NCBI GenBank assembly: GCA_019420275.1
Contig: JAHZHN010000002.1
Location: forward strand, 161,691-225,690
Direction of reading: 5' to 3'
Length of the DNA stretch: 64,000 bases
Origin: Clostridiales bacterium
Lineage (GTDB): Bacteria; Bacillota; Clostridia; Lachnospirales; Lachnospiraceae
The position numbers and the translations under genes are program-made. Positions within the stretch are counted from its first letter, which is position 1, and the number at the start of each line of letters is the position of its first letter. Under the pieces are notes generated by a model. The model saw only the letters and a list, made by a program, of their open reading frames with translations. It did no database searches and was not told where the DNA came from. Shown piece by piece: positions 8,584-17,482 of the stretch.

Positions 8584-9621
8584 ATGAAAAAAGCCCATCG
8601 AAACAAACACATAAAGAGGAAACGACGATCCCCGCTGCGTACAGTCGTTTTTCTTCTGCTGCTTTTGGTTCTGATCATCCTGATTTTCCTCGGCATTGCA
8701 TTTGTGAAATTAGGAAATATCCAGACAACAAGTCTGGACGAAAGCCAGCTGGTAACAGTAAATGAAGATGCCAATATGCAGGACTATACCAACTACGCTC
8801 TTTTCGGGATTGATTCTCAGACAGGCAGCATGTCAGATACCGGAAACCGTTCTGACTCAATTATTGTTGTCAGCGTCAATAATAAAACCAAAGATGTAAA
8901 ACTGCTTTCCGTTTACCGGGATACCTTTGTCAGCATCAACGGTCAATACAATAAGATCAATGCGGCCTATTCCTGGGGCGGTCCGGTTCTGGCCGTCAGC
9001 ACCATCAACCGCAACCTGGATTTAAACATCGAAAAATACGCCACTGTAAACTTCCAGATCATGGCAGATCTCGTGGATGCACTGGGCGGTATTGAGATTG
9101 AGGTAGATTCCAGCATTCTCGATAATCTCAATGACTACATTCGTGATATGAACCGAATCAACGGCGGAGACTCTCCTGCCATCCCATCAGGCGGTACCTA
9201 TACTCTGGACGGCAATCAGGCAGTGGCCTACTCAAGAATCCGCTATACAGCAGGCGGTGATCTGGCAAGAGCCGGAAGACAAAGAGAAGTCCTTGAGAAG
9301 ATTTTTGAGAAAGGAAAGCGAAGTCCGTTAAAGCTTATGGCCGCCATGGATAATGTGCTCCCGCAGATTCAAACCAACATGGATCGCTCTGAATTATTCA
9401 GTATGCTGCTGTCTGTTTTCCGATACGATATCGTCGATCAGCAGGGATTTCCATGGGATCAGAAAGAAATGAAATACAACGGCACCTACTACGGCTTCCC
9501 AACGACATTAGAGGAAAACGCCGTGCGTGCCCATGAATATTTCTTTGGAACTTCAAATTATCAGGTCAGCGATGAACTTGGAAGAATCAATCAAAAAATC
9601 ATAAACCGTGTCGGCTCCTGA
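8584..9621 (+). CDS. LytR-CpsA-Psr (LCP) family ligase
   Basis: LCP enzymes attach teichoic acids or capsular glycans from the undecaprenyl carrier to peptidoglycan on the outer face of the membrane. The protein is 345 residues with a short basic cytoplasmic tail and one membrane helix (about 17-40). The LCP domain carries the usual charged motifs: ALFGIDSQ, NRSDSIIVVS, VYRDTFVS, NKINAAYSWGG, AYSRIRYTAGGDLARAGRQREV. I start at ATG 8584 because TTGGAGG, the ribosome binding site, contains the earlier TTG start at 8572. It sits beside the priming transferase, consistent with ligating that polymer. Confidence 0.92.
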   Translation: MKKAHRNKHIKRKRRSPLRTVVFLLLLLVLIILIFLGIAFVKLGNIQTTSLDESQLVTVNEDANMQDYTNYALFGIDSQTGSMSDTGNRSDSIIVVSVNNKTKDVKLLSVYRDTFVSINGQYNKINAAYSWGGPVLAVSTINRNLDLNIEKYATVNFQIMADLVDALGGIEIEVDSSILDNLNDYIRDMNRINGGDSPAIPSGGTYTLDGNQAVAYSRIRYTAGGDLARAGRQREVLEKIFEKGKRSPLKLMAAMDNVLPQIQTNMDRSELFSMLLSVFRYDIVDQQGFPWDQKEMKYNGTYYGFPTTLEENAVRAHEYFFGTSNYQVSDELGRINQKIINRVGS

Positions 9622-9634
9622 CGCGGCCGAAAGC

Positions 9635-9674
9635 AAAAATCTCCGCAGGGATTTTCTTCCTGCGGAGATTTTTT
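9635..9674. terminator. Bidirectional terminator between LCP and DUF1015 genes
   Basis: A 15-base stem, AAAAATCTCCGCAGG / CCTGCGGAGATTTTT, has loop GATTTTCTT. A-run and T-run flanks let it work for both converging genes. Confidence 0.85.
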
Positions 9675-9678
9675 ATGT

Positions 9679-10920
9679 CTACCGTATTCTTCTTCCTTCA
9701 ATATAATACCGTTTCTCACATGCATGCCCCATGGAGAATGTTTTTCTTGGCAGAGTTCCATCTGTCATTACGCTCGGAAACAGCTGATCTTTTTCCACCG
9801 CCGGCAGCAAAAATCCAATGGCTTTTTCCTGGCGTGCCAGTTTTTTCAGCACTTCGTCTCCATGGATATAATCCATTTCACCAGTATTTTCCGCCAGATA
9901 GCCATCCAGAAATGTCTGCAGCTTATCTACCGGAAGCTGGTTTTTTTTCAGATCCAGATATATCTTTCCTCTTTTCTTTCCGGAGTACCAGGAAATCGGG
10001 AATCCTCCTTCCGCACAGGAAGTTTCTTTCAGCTGTTCCATTAATTCTTCTGTATCCACACTGGTAATGATCCTGTGGATCGGCTCAAATTTCTGAGCTT
10101 CATCATGCAGGTTTTCAAGCTCCACCAGAGCGTATCTGGCCGGATGTTCTGAAAAATCTTCCTCCGGATGTGTCTGCTTTAACCGTTCATAGCAGGCCTT
10201 GGCCGTAGCCAGTGAATGATTGCCGTCTCCTACGGCATAAACCATCGGTTTCTCTCCGAATTCTTTATATTTCTCCATCATCTGCTGCTCATACTCTTCT
10301 GTCCTGCGGACGAAAGCGTCCGTATCTTCTCCCTGGAGCAGCCATCCTGCCACATGACCACCGTCTTTCATCAGCTGAAAATCATACAATTTGGTCAGAC
10401 CGTTTTTCTTTTCGGTAATCGGTTCAATCAGATTTTTCTTTTGATCATCACACAGCAGGATCACATGAGGCAGTTCCACAGACGCATTATAGCGAATCTT
10501 CATTCTCGGCGGAATCCGCTCCATAACCGTCTTCTCTGTTGCCCGGATCTTTGCCTCATTTCCCGGTGTATAACTATATTCTTCCAGATCGATCCTGCCA
10601 ACGATCCCTTTGCGTACCTTTCCATTTTGAAGGGTTCGTTCCACATAAATCAAGGCATGCGGATAAGACCGGAATATCTGGTTGGTCAGATAACGATTCA
10701 TCGTCCTATGTATTTTTTCAATTTTCTCTTTTTCTCTTCCGCTTCCAAGTTCTACTTCCGGAAGAATCAAGTTTAGCGAAGACGGTGCATTCTGCACCTT
10801 TTCCTTTACTTCTTCCCAATATTCCGGCTGAGAAGAATACTGATCACAGGCGATCACCGCCCATTTCCCCATAGAATCCACCCGAGGCATTAATATATCT
10901 GCCGGTAAAAACGTATTCAC
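9679..10920 (-). CDS. DUF1015 family protein
   Basis: A 413-residue protein of the DUF1015 family, which is widespread in anaerobes and has no settled function. The family signatures are clear: MPRVDSMGKWAVIACDQ near the N-terminus, GDGNHSLATAK near residue 230 (the most conserved block), and FLLPA near 375. The charged and His residues of GDGNHSLA look like an active or ligand site, but this is inference. ATG at 10920 follows AAGGAAGC. It sits 29 bases after the stop of a TagF-like gene and so may be read through from the polymer operon. Confidence 0.85.
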   Translation of the reverse strand: MNTFLPADILMPRVDSMGKWAVIACDQYSSQPEYWEEVKEKVQNAPSSLNLILPEVELGSGREKEKIEKIHRTMNRYLTNQIFRSYPHALIYVERTLQNGKVRKGIVGRIDLEEYSYTPGNEAKIRATEKTVMERIPPRMKIRYNASVELPHVILLCDDQKKNLIEPITEKKNGLTKLYDFQLMKDGGHVAGWLLQGEDTDAFVRRTEEYEQQMMEKYKEFGEKPMVYAVGDGNHSLATAKACYERLKQTHPEEDFSEHPARYALVELENLHDEAQKFEPIHRIITSVDTEELMEQLKETSCAEGGFPISWYSGKKRGKIYLDLKKNQLPVDKLQTFLDGYLAENTGEMDYIHGDEVLKKLARQEKAIGFLLPAVEKDQLFPSVMTDGTLPRKTFSMGHACEKRYYIEGRRIR

Positions 10921-10949
10921 TTCTTACAGCTTCCTTTCTTTCATACTTC

Positions 10950-12119
10950 TTATGATATCCCTTTCAGGAACTCCAGCAGTTTTCTTCCCACTGCTCTCTG
11001 TCCCTGCGCACAGTAAAACAGATTTCTCACACGCCTGCGTTCTTCTTCCCACTGGTCTTCCCCCTGAAAGATCAGATTCAGCTCATCCAGCAGCTGATCA
11101 AAAGTCTCTGCTTTATATCCTGGCGTCACATCATCATAATCATAATACATTTCTCTGTCTGTCTCTAAATAATCCTGATAATCAAAATCATAAAATACCA
11201 TCGGCCTATCCAGCAGCAGATAATCGATATACGTGCTGGAGTAATCGGTGATCAGCAAGTCTGTATCCATCAAAAGTTCCTGTATATCCATTGACTTATC
11301 GGTAATATCTGCAATGTTGGAATATCCTGAAAAATCCACAGGCTCTTCCTGATGATAAAAATGGCGTTTTATGACAAACACAGCCTGATGATCTCTGCAC
11401 CATTGATTTAATCTCTCAAAATCAAAATGTTCTTCCAGCGGAAACGGGACTCTTCCCTCCTGCCTGTGGGTCGGCGCATATAAGATGACCTTCTTCCCCC
11501 GTGCTGCGTTTCTCAGCCTGTGCTGAACTGGGAACTTCCCTTCTGTATCAAAAAATATATCATTTCTAGGCTGCCCCATTACCAGAATATGATCCGACGG
11601 TCTGCGAAATGCACTCTGATAAATTGGTTTATAATTCTCGCTTGTTGCCGCTACGTATTCTCTCCCCAAAGGAATCTGCTGGATCAGCCGCCGGATTTTC
11701 TGGCCCCTGCTGTCCCAGTTTTTCACTTTGTCATCATCGTAGCCCACTTTTTTTAACGGAACTCCATGCCACAAATTCAGGAAAACCGCTCTTCCCATAA
11801 ATGCATGATTGACATCACTGATTCCATTGCATACCACCGCATATTTCGCCCTAAGCTGCATCCAGATTCCTTTCATGCTGTTAGACAGATATGCTTCATA
11901 TCCCATCCCTCGAATCTGGCGGCACACTTCCGGATTCTTGGTAATCCAGACCGGACGGATTTCGGAATCATCCTGCGCTTCCAAAAACAGATATTTCGGA
12001 TTATCCGCAAACTTTTCCCCCAGCCATGCGCCAAACACATAGATTTTACGGCTGCGCGGAAATAAACATGATAAATACATAATAAAATATTTTATAAACA
12101 AACTTACTGCATTCTTCAT
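10950..12119 (-). CDS. CDP-glycerol glycerophosphotransferase family protein (TagF/TagB-like)
   Basis: It is expected to transfer glycerol phosphate from CDP-glycerol to a lipid-linked glycan at the cytoplasmic membrane. The 389 residues cover a single transferase domain without the extra N-terminal domain of B. subtilis TagF. Both family active-site blocks are present: LWHGVPLKKVG near residue 115 and ITDYSSTYIDYLLLDRPM near 290. APTHRQ near 225 is also conserved. The start has no strong Shine-Dalgarno; AAAATGAAGAATG lies at the 5' end. The stop of the upstream GT2 gene is 4 bases away, so the genes are co-transcribed. The donor could also be CDP-ribitol, but TagD nearby favours glycerol. 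Confidence 0.88.
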   Translation of the reverse strand: MKNAVSLFIKYFIMYLSCLFPRSRKIYVFGAWLGEKFADNPKYLFLEAQDDSEIRPVWITKNPEVCRQIRGMGYEAYLSNSMKGIWMQLRAKYAVVCNGISDVNHAFMGRAVFLNLWHGVPLKKVGYDDDKVKNWDSRGQKIRRLIQQIPLGREYVAATSENYKPIYQSAFRRPSDHILVMGQPRNDIFFDTEGKFPVQHRLRNAARGKKVILYAPTHRQEGRVPFPLEEHFDFERLNQWCRDHQAVFVIKRHFYHQEEPVDFSGYSNIADITDKSMDIQELLMDTDLLITDYSSTYIDYLLLDRPMVFYDFDYQDYLETDREMYYDYDDVTPGYKAETFDQLLDELNLIFQGEDQWEEERRRVRNLFYCAQGQRAVGRKLLEFLKGIS

Positions 12120-12123
12120 TTTC

Positions 12124-13059
12124 TTATCCCCAAAGCCACTGCATCAGCTTCCTGATCCTTCCTTCTTTTAATACCTGATTATGCCTGTAAAATGCCAGCC
12201 GCCGGAATTTTCCTTTGTAATACAGTTCTCCGTAATTTTTCAGCAGCTCATAGCTGTCCAGATCCTGAATGTCTTTGCCATAAGTGCTTACAAATCCCTG
12301 AATCTGCTCCATGGACTCAATCATCATTCTCCGATAAGAATTCTTTCCTTCTTTGAGACGGCCATACAGAAACTTAATATTCATGGCGTCTTTTGCTCCC
12401 ACCGAATTATGCCCATGCTGGCGGTACAGCATTGTCGGCTCATTTACAAAACCAATTTTTCCAAATACTTTCGCAATCAGTGCCGCCCAGTAATCATGCA
12501 TAATAATCTTGGAAATCGGAAGCTGCTGCAGGAAAAACTGCTGCAGGCATCGGTTGATCATCACCGTACATCCTGTGACCGAGTTCTGCACAACCAGACG
12601 ATTCAGCATCACCCGCTTTGGCAGATTGGCATACTGGAAAAATGATTCTGCCACCATTTCCAGATTCTCATCTACCACGGACAGATCAGAATGCACTAAA
12701 ATCGGCACTTTGTCACCATAGCGTGTCTCCAGGGCCTCCATTTTCTGAAGCGTTAGATATATTTTGTCTCTCTTCCATACATCATCCTGGTCACAGAACA
12801 TAAAATGCGGACCATAAGAATTCCGAAGCAGATTGATAAAATTCCCTTTTGCGCTTCCAAACGGAGGATTATTTTCATAAATTGTCACCTGATTGGGATG
12901 CTCCTTCTGAAATTCTTTCAAAATTTCCAGAGTCTGATCTGTAGAACCATCATCGCCAACTACCAGCTGCCAATTCTCATAGGTCTGAGCCGCTATAGAT
13001 TCCAGCTGCGCTTTTAAATATTTTTCTCCATTCAGTGTCGCTAAAAGAATCGTTACCAT
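12124..13059 (-). CDS. Family 2 glycosyltransferase, rhamnosyltransferase-like
   Basis: A cytoplasmic inverting GT-A glycosyltransferase, 311 residues. I see the N-terminal nucleotide-sugar site (ILLATLNGEKYL, VGDDGSTDQT) and the metal motif in FCDQDDVWKRDKI near residue 95. FCDQDDVW is typical of the rhamnosyltransferase-like GT2 subfamily that acts in O-antigen and capsule synthesis. The true sugar cannot be read from sequence, and no dTDP-rhamnose genes are in this window. ATG at 13059 follows AGGAGGTTAGTGTCTT. It lies between two TagF-like genes, so it probably adds a sugar in the same polymer. Confidence 0.88.
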   Translation of the reverse strand: MVTILLATLNGEKYLKAQLESIAAQTYENWQLVVGDDGSTDQTLEILKEFQKEHPNQVTIYENNPPFGSAKGNFINLLRNSYGPHFMFCDQDDVWKRDKIYLTLQKMEALETRYGDKVPILVHSDLSVVDENLEMVAESFFQYANLPKRVMLNRLVVQNSVTGCTVMINRCLQQFFLQQLPISKIIMHDYWAALIAKVFGKIGFVNEPTMLYRQHGHNSVGAKDAMNIKFLYGRLKEGKNSYRRMMIESMEQIQGFVSTYGKDIQDLDSYELLKNYGELYYKGKFRRLAFYRHNQVLKEGRIRKLMQWLWG

Positions 13060-13124
13060 AAGACACTAACCTCCTACTTTGTATCTTCCAGGAAAAAAAC
13101 CTGCTTTATCCTACGTTATAAACC

Positions 13125-14309
13125 CTAGACCTCTTTTGTTTTTTTCTGAATCAATTCAATAATCTTTCTGGAAGCTTCCCCACAATCCACATTATTAAAC
13201 TTATCATGATAAGTTTTGTATTTTTCTTTCCAGTCTTCTTCCCGGTAATTTTGAATATCAGAAATCAGTGTTTCTGTATCCTGTGAAATTGGTCCCGGAA
13301 TCTCATTGATAAAGTCAAAGTAGAAGCCTCTCAGATGATTTTTATAATCTTCCAGATCATATGCAAAGAAGAACATTGGACGATTCAAAAGACTGTAATC
13401 AAACATAACAGAAGAATAATCTGTAATCAGAAGATCAGAGACAAGATACAGCCATGCAATGTCCTTCGTCTCATCAAAAGTATATACAAAACCTTGATAT
13501 GGCGTCCAGTCAATATTTTCGGATACAAGATAATGATATTTCACGATCATGCAGTATTCATCAGAAAATGCTTCCCGCATGCGGTCAAAATCCAATTCTG
13601 TTGCAAATTTATACACTCCCTTGTAATGATATTCATTATCTCTCCAAGTTGGTGCATACAGCATGATTTTTTTGTCCAGCGGAAGCCCTAATTTTTCTTT
13701 TAATTCTCTGATATCTCTCTCATTATTTTTCTGAAACAGAATGTCATTTCTCGGATAACCAATCTCTAAGATTGGCTTATTGGCAAAATCAAAACAGGAT
13801 TTAAAAACTTCTGTAGAGAATTTATTCTGTGATACAAGGTAATCCCAATCCCGGCATGCAGTGCGAAAATTTTCATGATATTTTTCAATATTCTGATTTC
13901 CGCCCATGTCCAGCTGTTTCATATCCAGTGCCAGTTTTTTAAGCGGCGTTCCATGCCATGTCTGAATATAAACGGTGTCTTTTTTCTTTATATAAATCTT
14001 TTCCTGTCTGCTGTCAAACACCCAGAACTTTGCTCTCATCAGGTTCCAGAAAAAACCTGGATAATTACGGCGTATCTTACGGCATCTTCCTGGAACTTCA
14101 ATGGATGTATCCAGCAAAAGCCACACGCAGTCATACACCTGGTCCAGCCCCTGGCGAATCATCTCCTCGTAAATATACCTTGGATTTCCTGTATAATTTT
14201 TGCCATTGTTGCTCTGAAATAGAATCAAATTTTTTTTCAATGGTATTACTGGTGTCAGGCGTTTATAAACTGTAATAATTATTCTTTTGATAAACTGTTT
14301 AATCTTCAC
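13125..14309 (-). CDS. CDP-glycerol glycerophosphotransferase family protein (TagF/TagB-like)
   Basis: A 394-residue second single-domain member of the family. The catalytic blocks TWHGTPLKKLALD (near residue 120) and ITDYSSVMFDYSLLNRPM (near 300) are intact, and APTWRDNEYH lies near 215. A hydrophobic, basic N-terminus (IKRIIITVYKRL) would lie against the membrane. It is the first gene of a minus-strand unit with a promoter at 14403-14431. Whether it primes (TagB-like) or polymerises (TagF-like) cannot be told from motifs. Confidence 0.88.
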   Translation of the reverse strand: MKIKQFIKRIIITVYKRLTPVIPLKKNLILFQSNNGKNYTGNPRYIYEEMIRQGLDQVYDCVWLLLDTSIEVPGRCRKIRRNYPGFFWNLMRAKFWVFDSRQEKIYIKKKDTVYIQTWHGTPLKKLALDMKQLDMGGNQNIEKYHENFRTACRDWDYLVSQNKFSTEVFKSCFDFANKPILEIGYPRNDILFQKNNERDIRELKEKLGLPLDKKIMLYAPTWRDNEYHYKGVYKFATELDFDRMREAFSDEYCMIVKYHYLVSENIDWTPYQGFVYTFDETKDIAWLYLVSDLLITDYSSVMFDYSLLNRPMFFFAYDLEDYKNHLRGFYFDFINEIPGPISQDTETLISDIQNYREEDWKEKYKTYHDKFNNVDCGEASRKIIELIQKKTKEV

Positions 14310-14402
14310 GTTTCTTCCTTCCTCATCTGTTTTCTTTTTTTACAGAAAAGTACCAAATTTTATAAAACAGTCTATTTATTCTAAGAAATCTGATACTTTT
14401 GT

Positions 14403-14431
14403 ATTATAGCACAATCAAAAGGCCTTGTCCT
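14403..14431 (-). promoter_or_regulatory. Promoter for the TagF/GT2/TagF unit
   Basis: AGGACA (14426-14431), a 17-base spacer and TATAAT (14403-14408) on the minus strand give a leader of about 85 bases before the gene starting at 14309. Confidence 0.5.
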
Positions 14432-14439
14432 TGATACAT

Positions 14440-14493
14440 TAAAAAAGAATTTCTCCTTACAAACAGTATCACCATTTGCAGTTGAAATTCCTT
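14440..14493 (-). terminator. Weak terminator after galU
   Basis: On the minus strand, AAGGAATTTC pairs with GAAATTCTTT (14484-14493 with 14444-14453, one G-U pair) across a 30-base loop, followed by TTTT. The long loop makes this tentative. Confidence 0.35.
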
Positions 14494-14532
14494 CTTAAAT
14501 TCAGTATTCCATATCTTTTTTTTAATATTCCT

Positions 14533-15432
14533 CTAATTTCTCTCCGCAATCTTTTTGATATAGTCCATTACCTGATCTCTCAGTTCAGGGCGCTCCAGAG
14601 CAAAATCAACGGTTGCCTTGATAAATCCAAATTTATCTCCCACGTCATAACGGATTCCTTCAAAATCGTAGGCGTATACTGCCTGGGTGTCAATCAGCCG
14701 GCAAATTGCATCTGTCAGCTGAATCTCTCCACCGGCACCGGCTTCCTGACTTTCCAGCAGTTCAAAAATCTCCGGGGTCAGTACATAACGGCCCAAGACA
14801 GCCATCTGACTCGGTGCTTCTTCCTCACTTGGTTTCTCCACCATGTTATCCAGCTTTACTGCACGTCCATCTGCAGGAACATTCTGGTTTGGCGCTACAA
14901 TCCCATATTTGCTGACCTGATCTTTTGCAACTGTCTGAACTCCTACTACAGAAGCATGATGTTTGTCATAGGCATGAATCAGCTGCTGCAGCGCAGGCTC
15001 ACCGCCTTTGTTGATCACGACGTCATCTCCCAGCAATACTGCAAACGGTTCATTGCCAATAAAAGATTTCGCACACAGCACCGCATGTCCCAGTCCTTTC
15101 GGCTCTTTCTGGCGGACATAATAGATATTCGCCATATTCGCAATATCATTGATCATCTCAACTTCTTTCATCTTGCCGGAATCTGTAAGACGAGCTTCCA
15201 GCTCATAATCTTTGTCAAAATGATTTTCCATACAGTGTTTATTGGAATTGGTAATGATCAAAATCTCTTCAATTCCGCTGGCAACTGCTTCCTCTACGAT
15301 ATACTGTACAGTAGGGATGTCTACGATTGGCAGCATCTCTTTCGGGATTGCTTTTGTTGCCGGCAAAAATCTTGTTCCTAATCCAGCAGCCGGAATCACC
15401 GCTTTCCTCACCCTCTGATTTCCTTTACTCAT
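14533..15432 (-). CDS. galU: UTP-glucose-1-phosphate uridylyltransferase
   Basis: It makes UDP-glucose from UTP and glucose-1-phosphate in the cytoplasm, the precursor for glucosyl units in wall polymers and glycolipids. The 299 residues match the family length. The nucleotide-binding motif AAGLGTRFLPATKAIPKEMLPI lies near residue 10. ALLGDD (about 110) and VEKPSEEEAPS (about 165) are canonical. I prefer ATG 15432 over the ATG two codons earlier, because AAGGAGG is 6 bases from it but abuts the earlier one. It follows tagD by 11 bases, in the tagGH-tagD-galU unit. Confidence 0.95.
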   Translation of the reverse strand: MSKGNQRVRKAVIPAAGLGTRFLPATKAIPKEMLPIVDIPTVQYIVEEAVASGIEEILIITNSNKHCMENHFDKDYELEARLTDSGKMKEVEMINDIANMANIYYVRQKEPKGLGHAVLCAKSFIGNEPFAVLLGDDVVINKGGEPALQQLIHAYDKHHASVVGVQTVAKDQVSKYGIVAPNQNVPADGRAVKLDNMVEKPSEEEAPSQMAVLGRYVLTPEIFELLESQEAGAGGEIQLTDAICRLIDTQAVYAYDFEGIRYDVGDKFGFIKATVDFALERPELRDQVMDYIKKIAERN

Positions 15433-15443
15433 ATGCATCCTCC

Positions 15444-15863
15444 TTATTCTGCTGCATCTTCTTTGGTCTGTCCGCCCAGTCCAAGATCCTCTTTAATCTT
15501 TGTCGTAGAAATTCCTTCTGTTCTAGGAAGATACACAACTTCACAGTAATCTTTCAGGAAATCAAATTTTCCTTTCCAGTCATCTCCCATAACGAAGGTA
15601 TCCACATGATATTCCTTCACATCATTGATCTTCTGTTCCCAGTTGGTTTCCGGAATCACCAGATCCACATACCGGACAGCTTCTACCAGTTTTTTTCGTT
15701 CTTCATAGCTGAAATAACATTTTTTCTGTTTCTGCTCCCAGTTAAATTCATCCGTGGAAACTACTACGATCAGATAATCTCCCAATTCTTTTGCTCTTCG
15801 AAGCAGGTTAATATGACCCGCATGCAGCAGATCAAAGGTTCCATACGTAATTACTTTCTTCAT
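15444..15863 (-). CDS. tagD: Glycerol-3-phosphate cytidylyltransferase
   Basis: It makes CDP-glycerol from CTP and glycerol-3-phosphate, the donor for every TagF-like enzyme in this locus. The 139 residues show the cytidylyltransferase fold: TYGTFDLLHAGHINLL with the HxGH motif near residue 15, and RTEGISTTKIKEDL near 115. It is slightly longer than B. subtilis TagD because of a short acidic tail. It lies 19 bases after the ABC ATPase gene and 11 before galU. The ethanolamine-phosphate and FAD-synthase relatives are less likely given the context. Confidence 0.93.
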   Translation of the reverse strand: MKKVITYGTFDLLHAGHINLLRRAKELGDYLIVVVSTDEFNWEQKQKKCYFSYEERKKLVEAVRYVDLVIPETNWEQKINDVKEYHVDTFVMGDDWKGKFDFLKDYCEVVYLPRTEGISTTKIKEDLGLGGQTKEDAAE

Positions 15864-15882
15864 GAATGATTATACCTCTTTC

Positions 15883-16623
15883 TTATTTTGTTTTTTCCAG
15901 ATATATTTTGCTGACATCCTCAATACTTCCATCCGCTATAATATGTCCCTTTTCCAGCAGGATTGCCTTATTACAAAGTCTTTGTACCTGATCCAGAGAA
16001 TGGGATACAAACAATACGGTTACTCCCTTATCAAACATACTCATGATCTTTGCTTCACTCTTTTTACGGAATTTCGCATCTCCCACAGACAAAACTTCAT
16101 CCAGGATCAAGATATCCGGTTCTACCAGAGTCGCTACTGAAAAGCCAAGTCTGGACTTCATTCCTGAAGAATAATTTTTTACCGGAACATCAATGAATTT
16201 GCCTAATTCTGAAAATTCAATAATCTCATCTAATTTCTCATCCAGGAACTTCTTCGAAAAACCAAGAACCGCTCCATACAAATAAATATTCTCTCTTCCT
16301 GTATACTGCTGATCAAATCCGGCACCTAATTCCAGCAAAGGCGCAATCTTTCCCTTGGACGTTACGGTTCCTTCGGTTGCTTTCAATACTCCGGCAATCA
16401 CCTTAAGCAAGGTACTTTTCCCTGCTCCGTTCAATCCGAGAATCCCTAATCTGTCACCTTTATTCAAACTAAAGCTTACATCTTTTAACGCCCAGAACTC
16501 ATTATATGAAATCTGATGCTTCAGCAGTTTTATAATATAATCCTTTAAATCATCTACTTTTTCCTGACTCAGGTTAAATTTCATGCCGACATGTTCTACC
16601 CGCAATACTTCTTTCTTCGCCAT
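15883..16623 (-). CDS. tagH: ABC transporter ATP-binding protein, teichoic-acid or polysaccharide exporter (TagH-like)
   Basis: It powers export of a lipid-linked polymer across the membrane with the permease encoded just upstream. The 246 residues contain Walker A GLNGAGKST (near 60), signature YSSGMKSRLGFS (near 150) and Walker B ILILDEVLSVGD (near 170). It lacks the long C-terminal extension of B. subtilis TagH, as in other O-antigen/teichoic exporters of the short type. The gene follows the permease by 9 bases. Confidence 0.92.
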   Translation of the reverse strand: MAKKEVLRVEHVGMKFNLSQEKVDDLKDYIIKLLKHQISYNEFWALKDVSFSLNKGDRLGILGLNGAGKSTLLKVIAGVLKATEGTVTSKGKIAPLLELGAGFDQQYTGRENIYLYGAVLGFSKKFLDEKLDEIIEFSELGKFIDVPVKNYSSGMKSRLGFSVATLVEPDILILDEVLSVGDAKFRKKSEAKIMSMFDKGVTVLFVSHSLDQVQRLCNKAILLEKGHIIADGSIEDVSKIYLEKTK

Positions 16624-16632
16624 GACACCCTC

Positions 16633-17409
16633 CTAAATATGCAGAATAAATTCGTCCTGCTTCTTATAAAAGAAGATCAGTCCAACAATCACTGACACAA
16701 TCGCAAACACAATAGACACCGCTAAAAACTTCATATTCATCGGCCGTCCAAATACTGCCTGTCTGAAATTGTGAATCAGCAAATACAACGGATTGCATTT
16801 CAAGATCCATCCAAATCCGGAATTCAATATTCTTTCTGGATAATAGAAAATTGCAGATGCATACATAATGATCATCAGTCCTACAGACCAAAGATATTCC
16901 AGATCACGGAAAAAGACTGCCAGCGTAGAAAGAATCATTCCAACGCCAAACGCTGTAAACAAAATCAGTACCAAAGGCACGACTGCCTGCAGCATATATA
17001 AAGTCGGATATACCTTTAATACAGCTCCTACTGCCACCAGTACGATCAAAGAAATCAGGAAAATAATATAGTTAAACAAAACACTGGACAATGGATAAAT
17101 GTATTTTGGCACATACACCTTCTTGATCATTCCCGCATTGGTGCGAATCGCCTTCATCGCACCGTTGGTTCCTGCAGAAAAGAAACTGTACATCAGTCTT
17201 CCACAAAGGATATAGACAGGAAAATGAGGATCATCATTTCCAAACAGTGTTCCAAATACAATGCTCAGAACGATCATCGTAAGCAGCGGTTCCAGCAAAG
17301 TCCATAAGATTCCCAGATAAGACCGCCGATACTTTAACTTGACACCTTTTTTTACAAGTTCCCAAAGCAGAAACCTGTACTTCTTAAAATTTTCAATATA
17401 AGTTTTCAT
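16633..17409 (-). CDS. tagG: ABC-2 type polysaccharide/teichoic acid export permease (TagG-like)
   Basis: The membrane half of the exporter, 258 residues with six predicted helices. Typical family segments are LKYRRSYLGILWTLLEPL near residue 25, the LFGNDDPHFPVYILCGRLMYSFF stretch near 70, and LKCNPLYLLIHNFRQAVF near 195. ATG at 17409 follows GGAGAAAGGTA. A strong promoter at 17443-17471 makes it the first gene of the tagG-tagH-tagD-galU unit. Confidence 0.92.
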   Translation of the reverse strand: MKTYIENFKKYRFLLWELVKKGVKLKYRRSYLGILWTLLEPLLTMIVLSIVFGTLFGNDDPHFPVYILCGRLMYSFFSAGTNGAMKAIRTNAGMIKKVYVPKYIYPLSSVLFNYIIFLISLIVLVAVGAVLKVYPTLYMLQAVVPLVLILFTAFGVGMILSTLAVFFRDLEYLWSVGLMIIMYASAIFYYPERILNSGFGWILKCNPLYLLIHNFRQAVFGRPMNMKFLAVSIVFAIVSVIVGLIFFYKKQDEFILHI

Positions 17410-17442
17410 TACCTTTCTCCATTTTTGAACATTCTCTGTCCT

Positions 17443-17471
17443 ATTATACTATCGAATGTCCAATTATTCAA
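17443..17471 (-). promoter_or_regulatory. Promoter of the tagGH-tagD-galU operon
   Basis: TTGAAT (17466-17471), a 17-base spacer and TATAAT (17443-17448) lie on the minus strand, 34 bases before the tagG start. Confidence 0.65.
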
Positions 17472-17482
17472 CATTTCCGGTG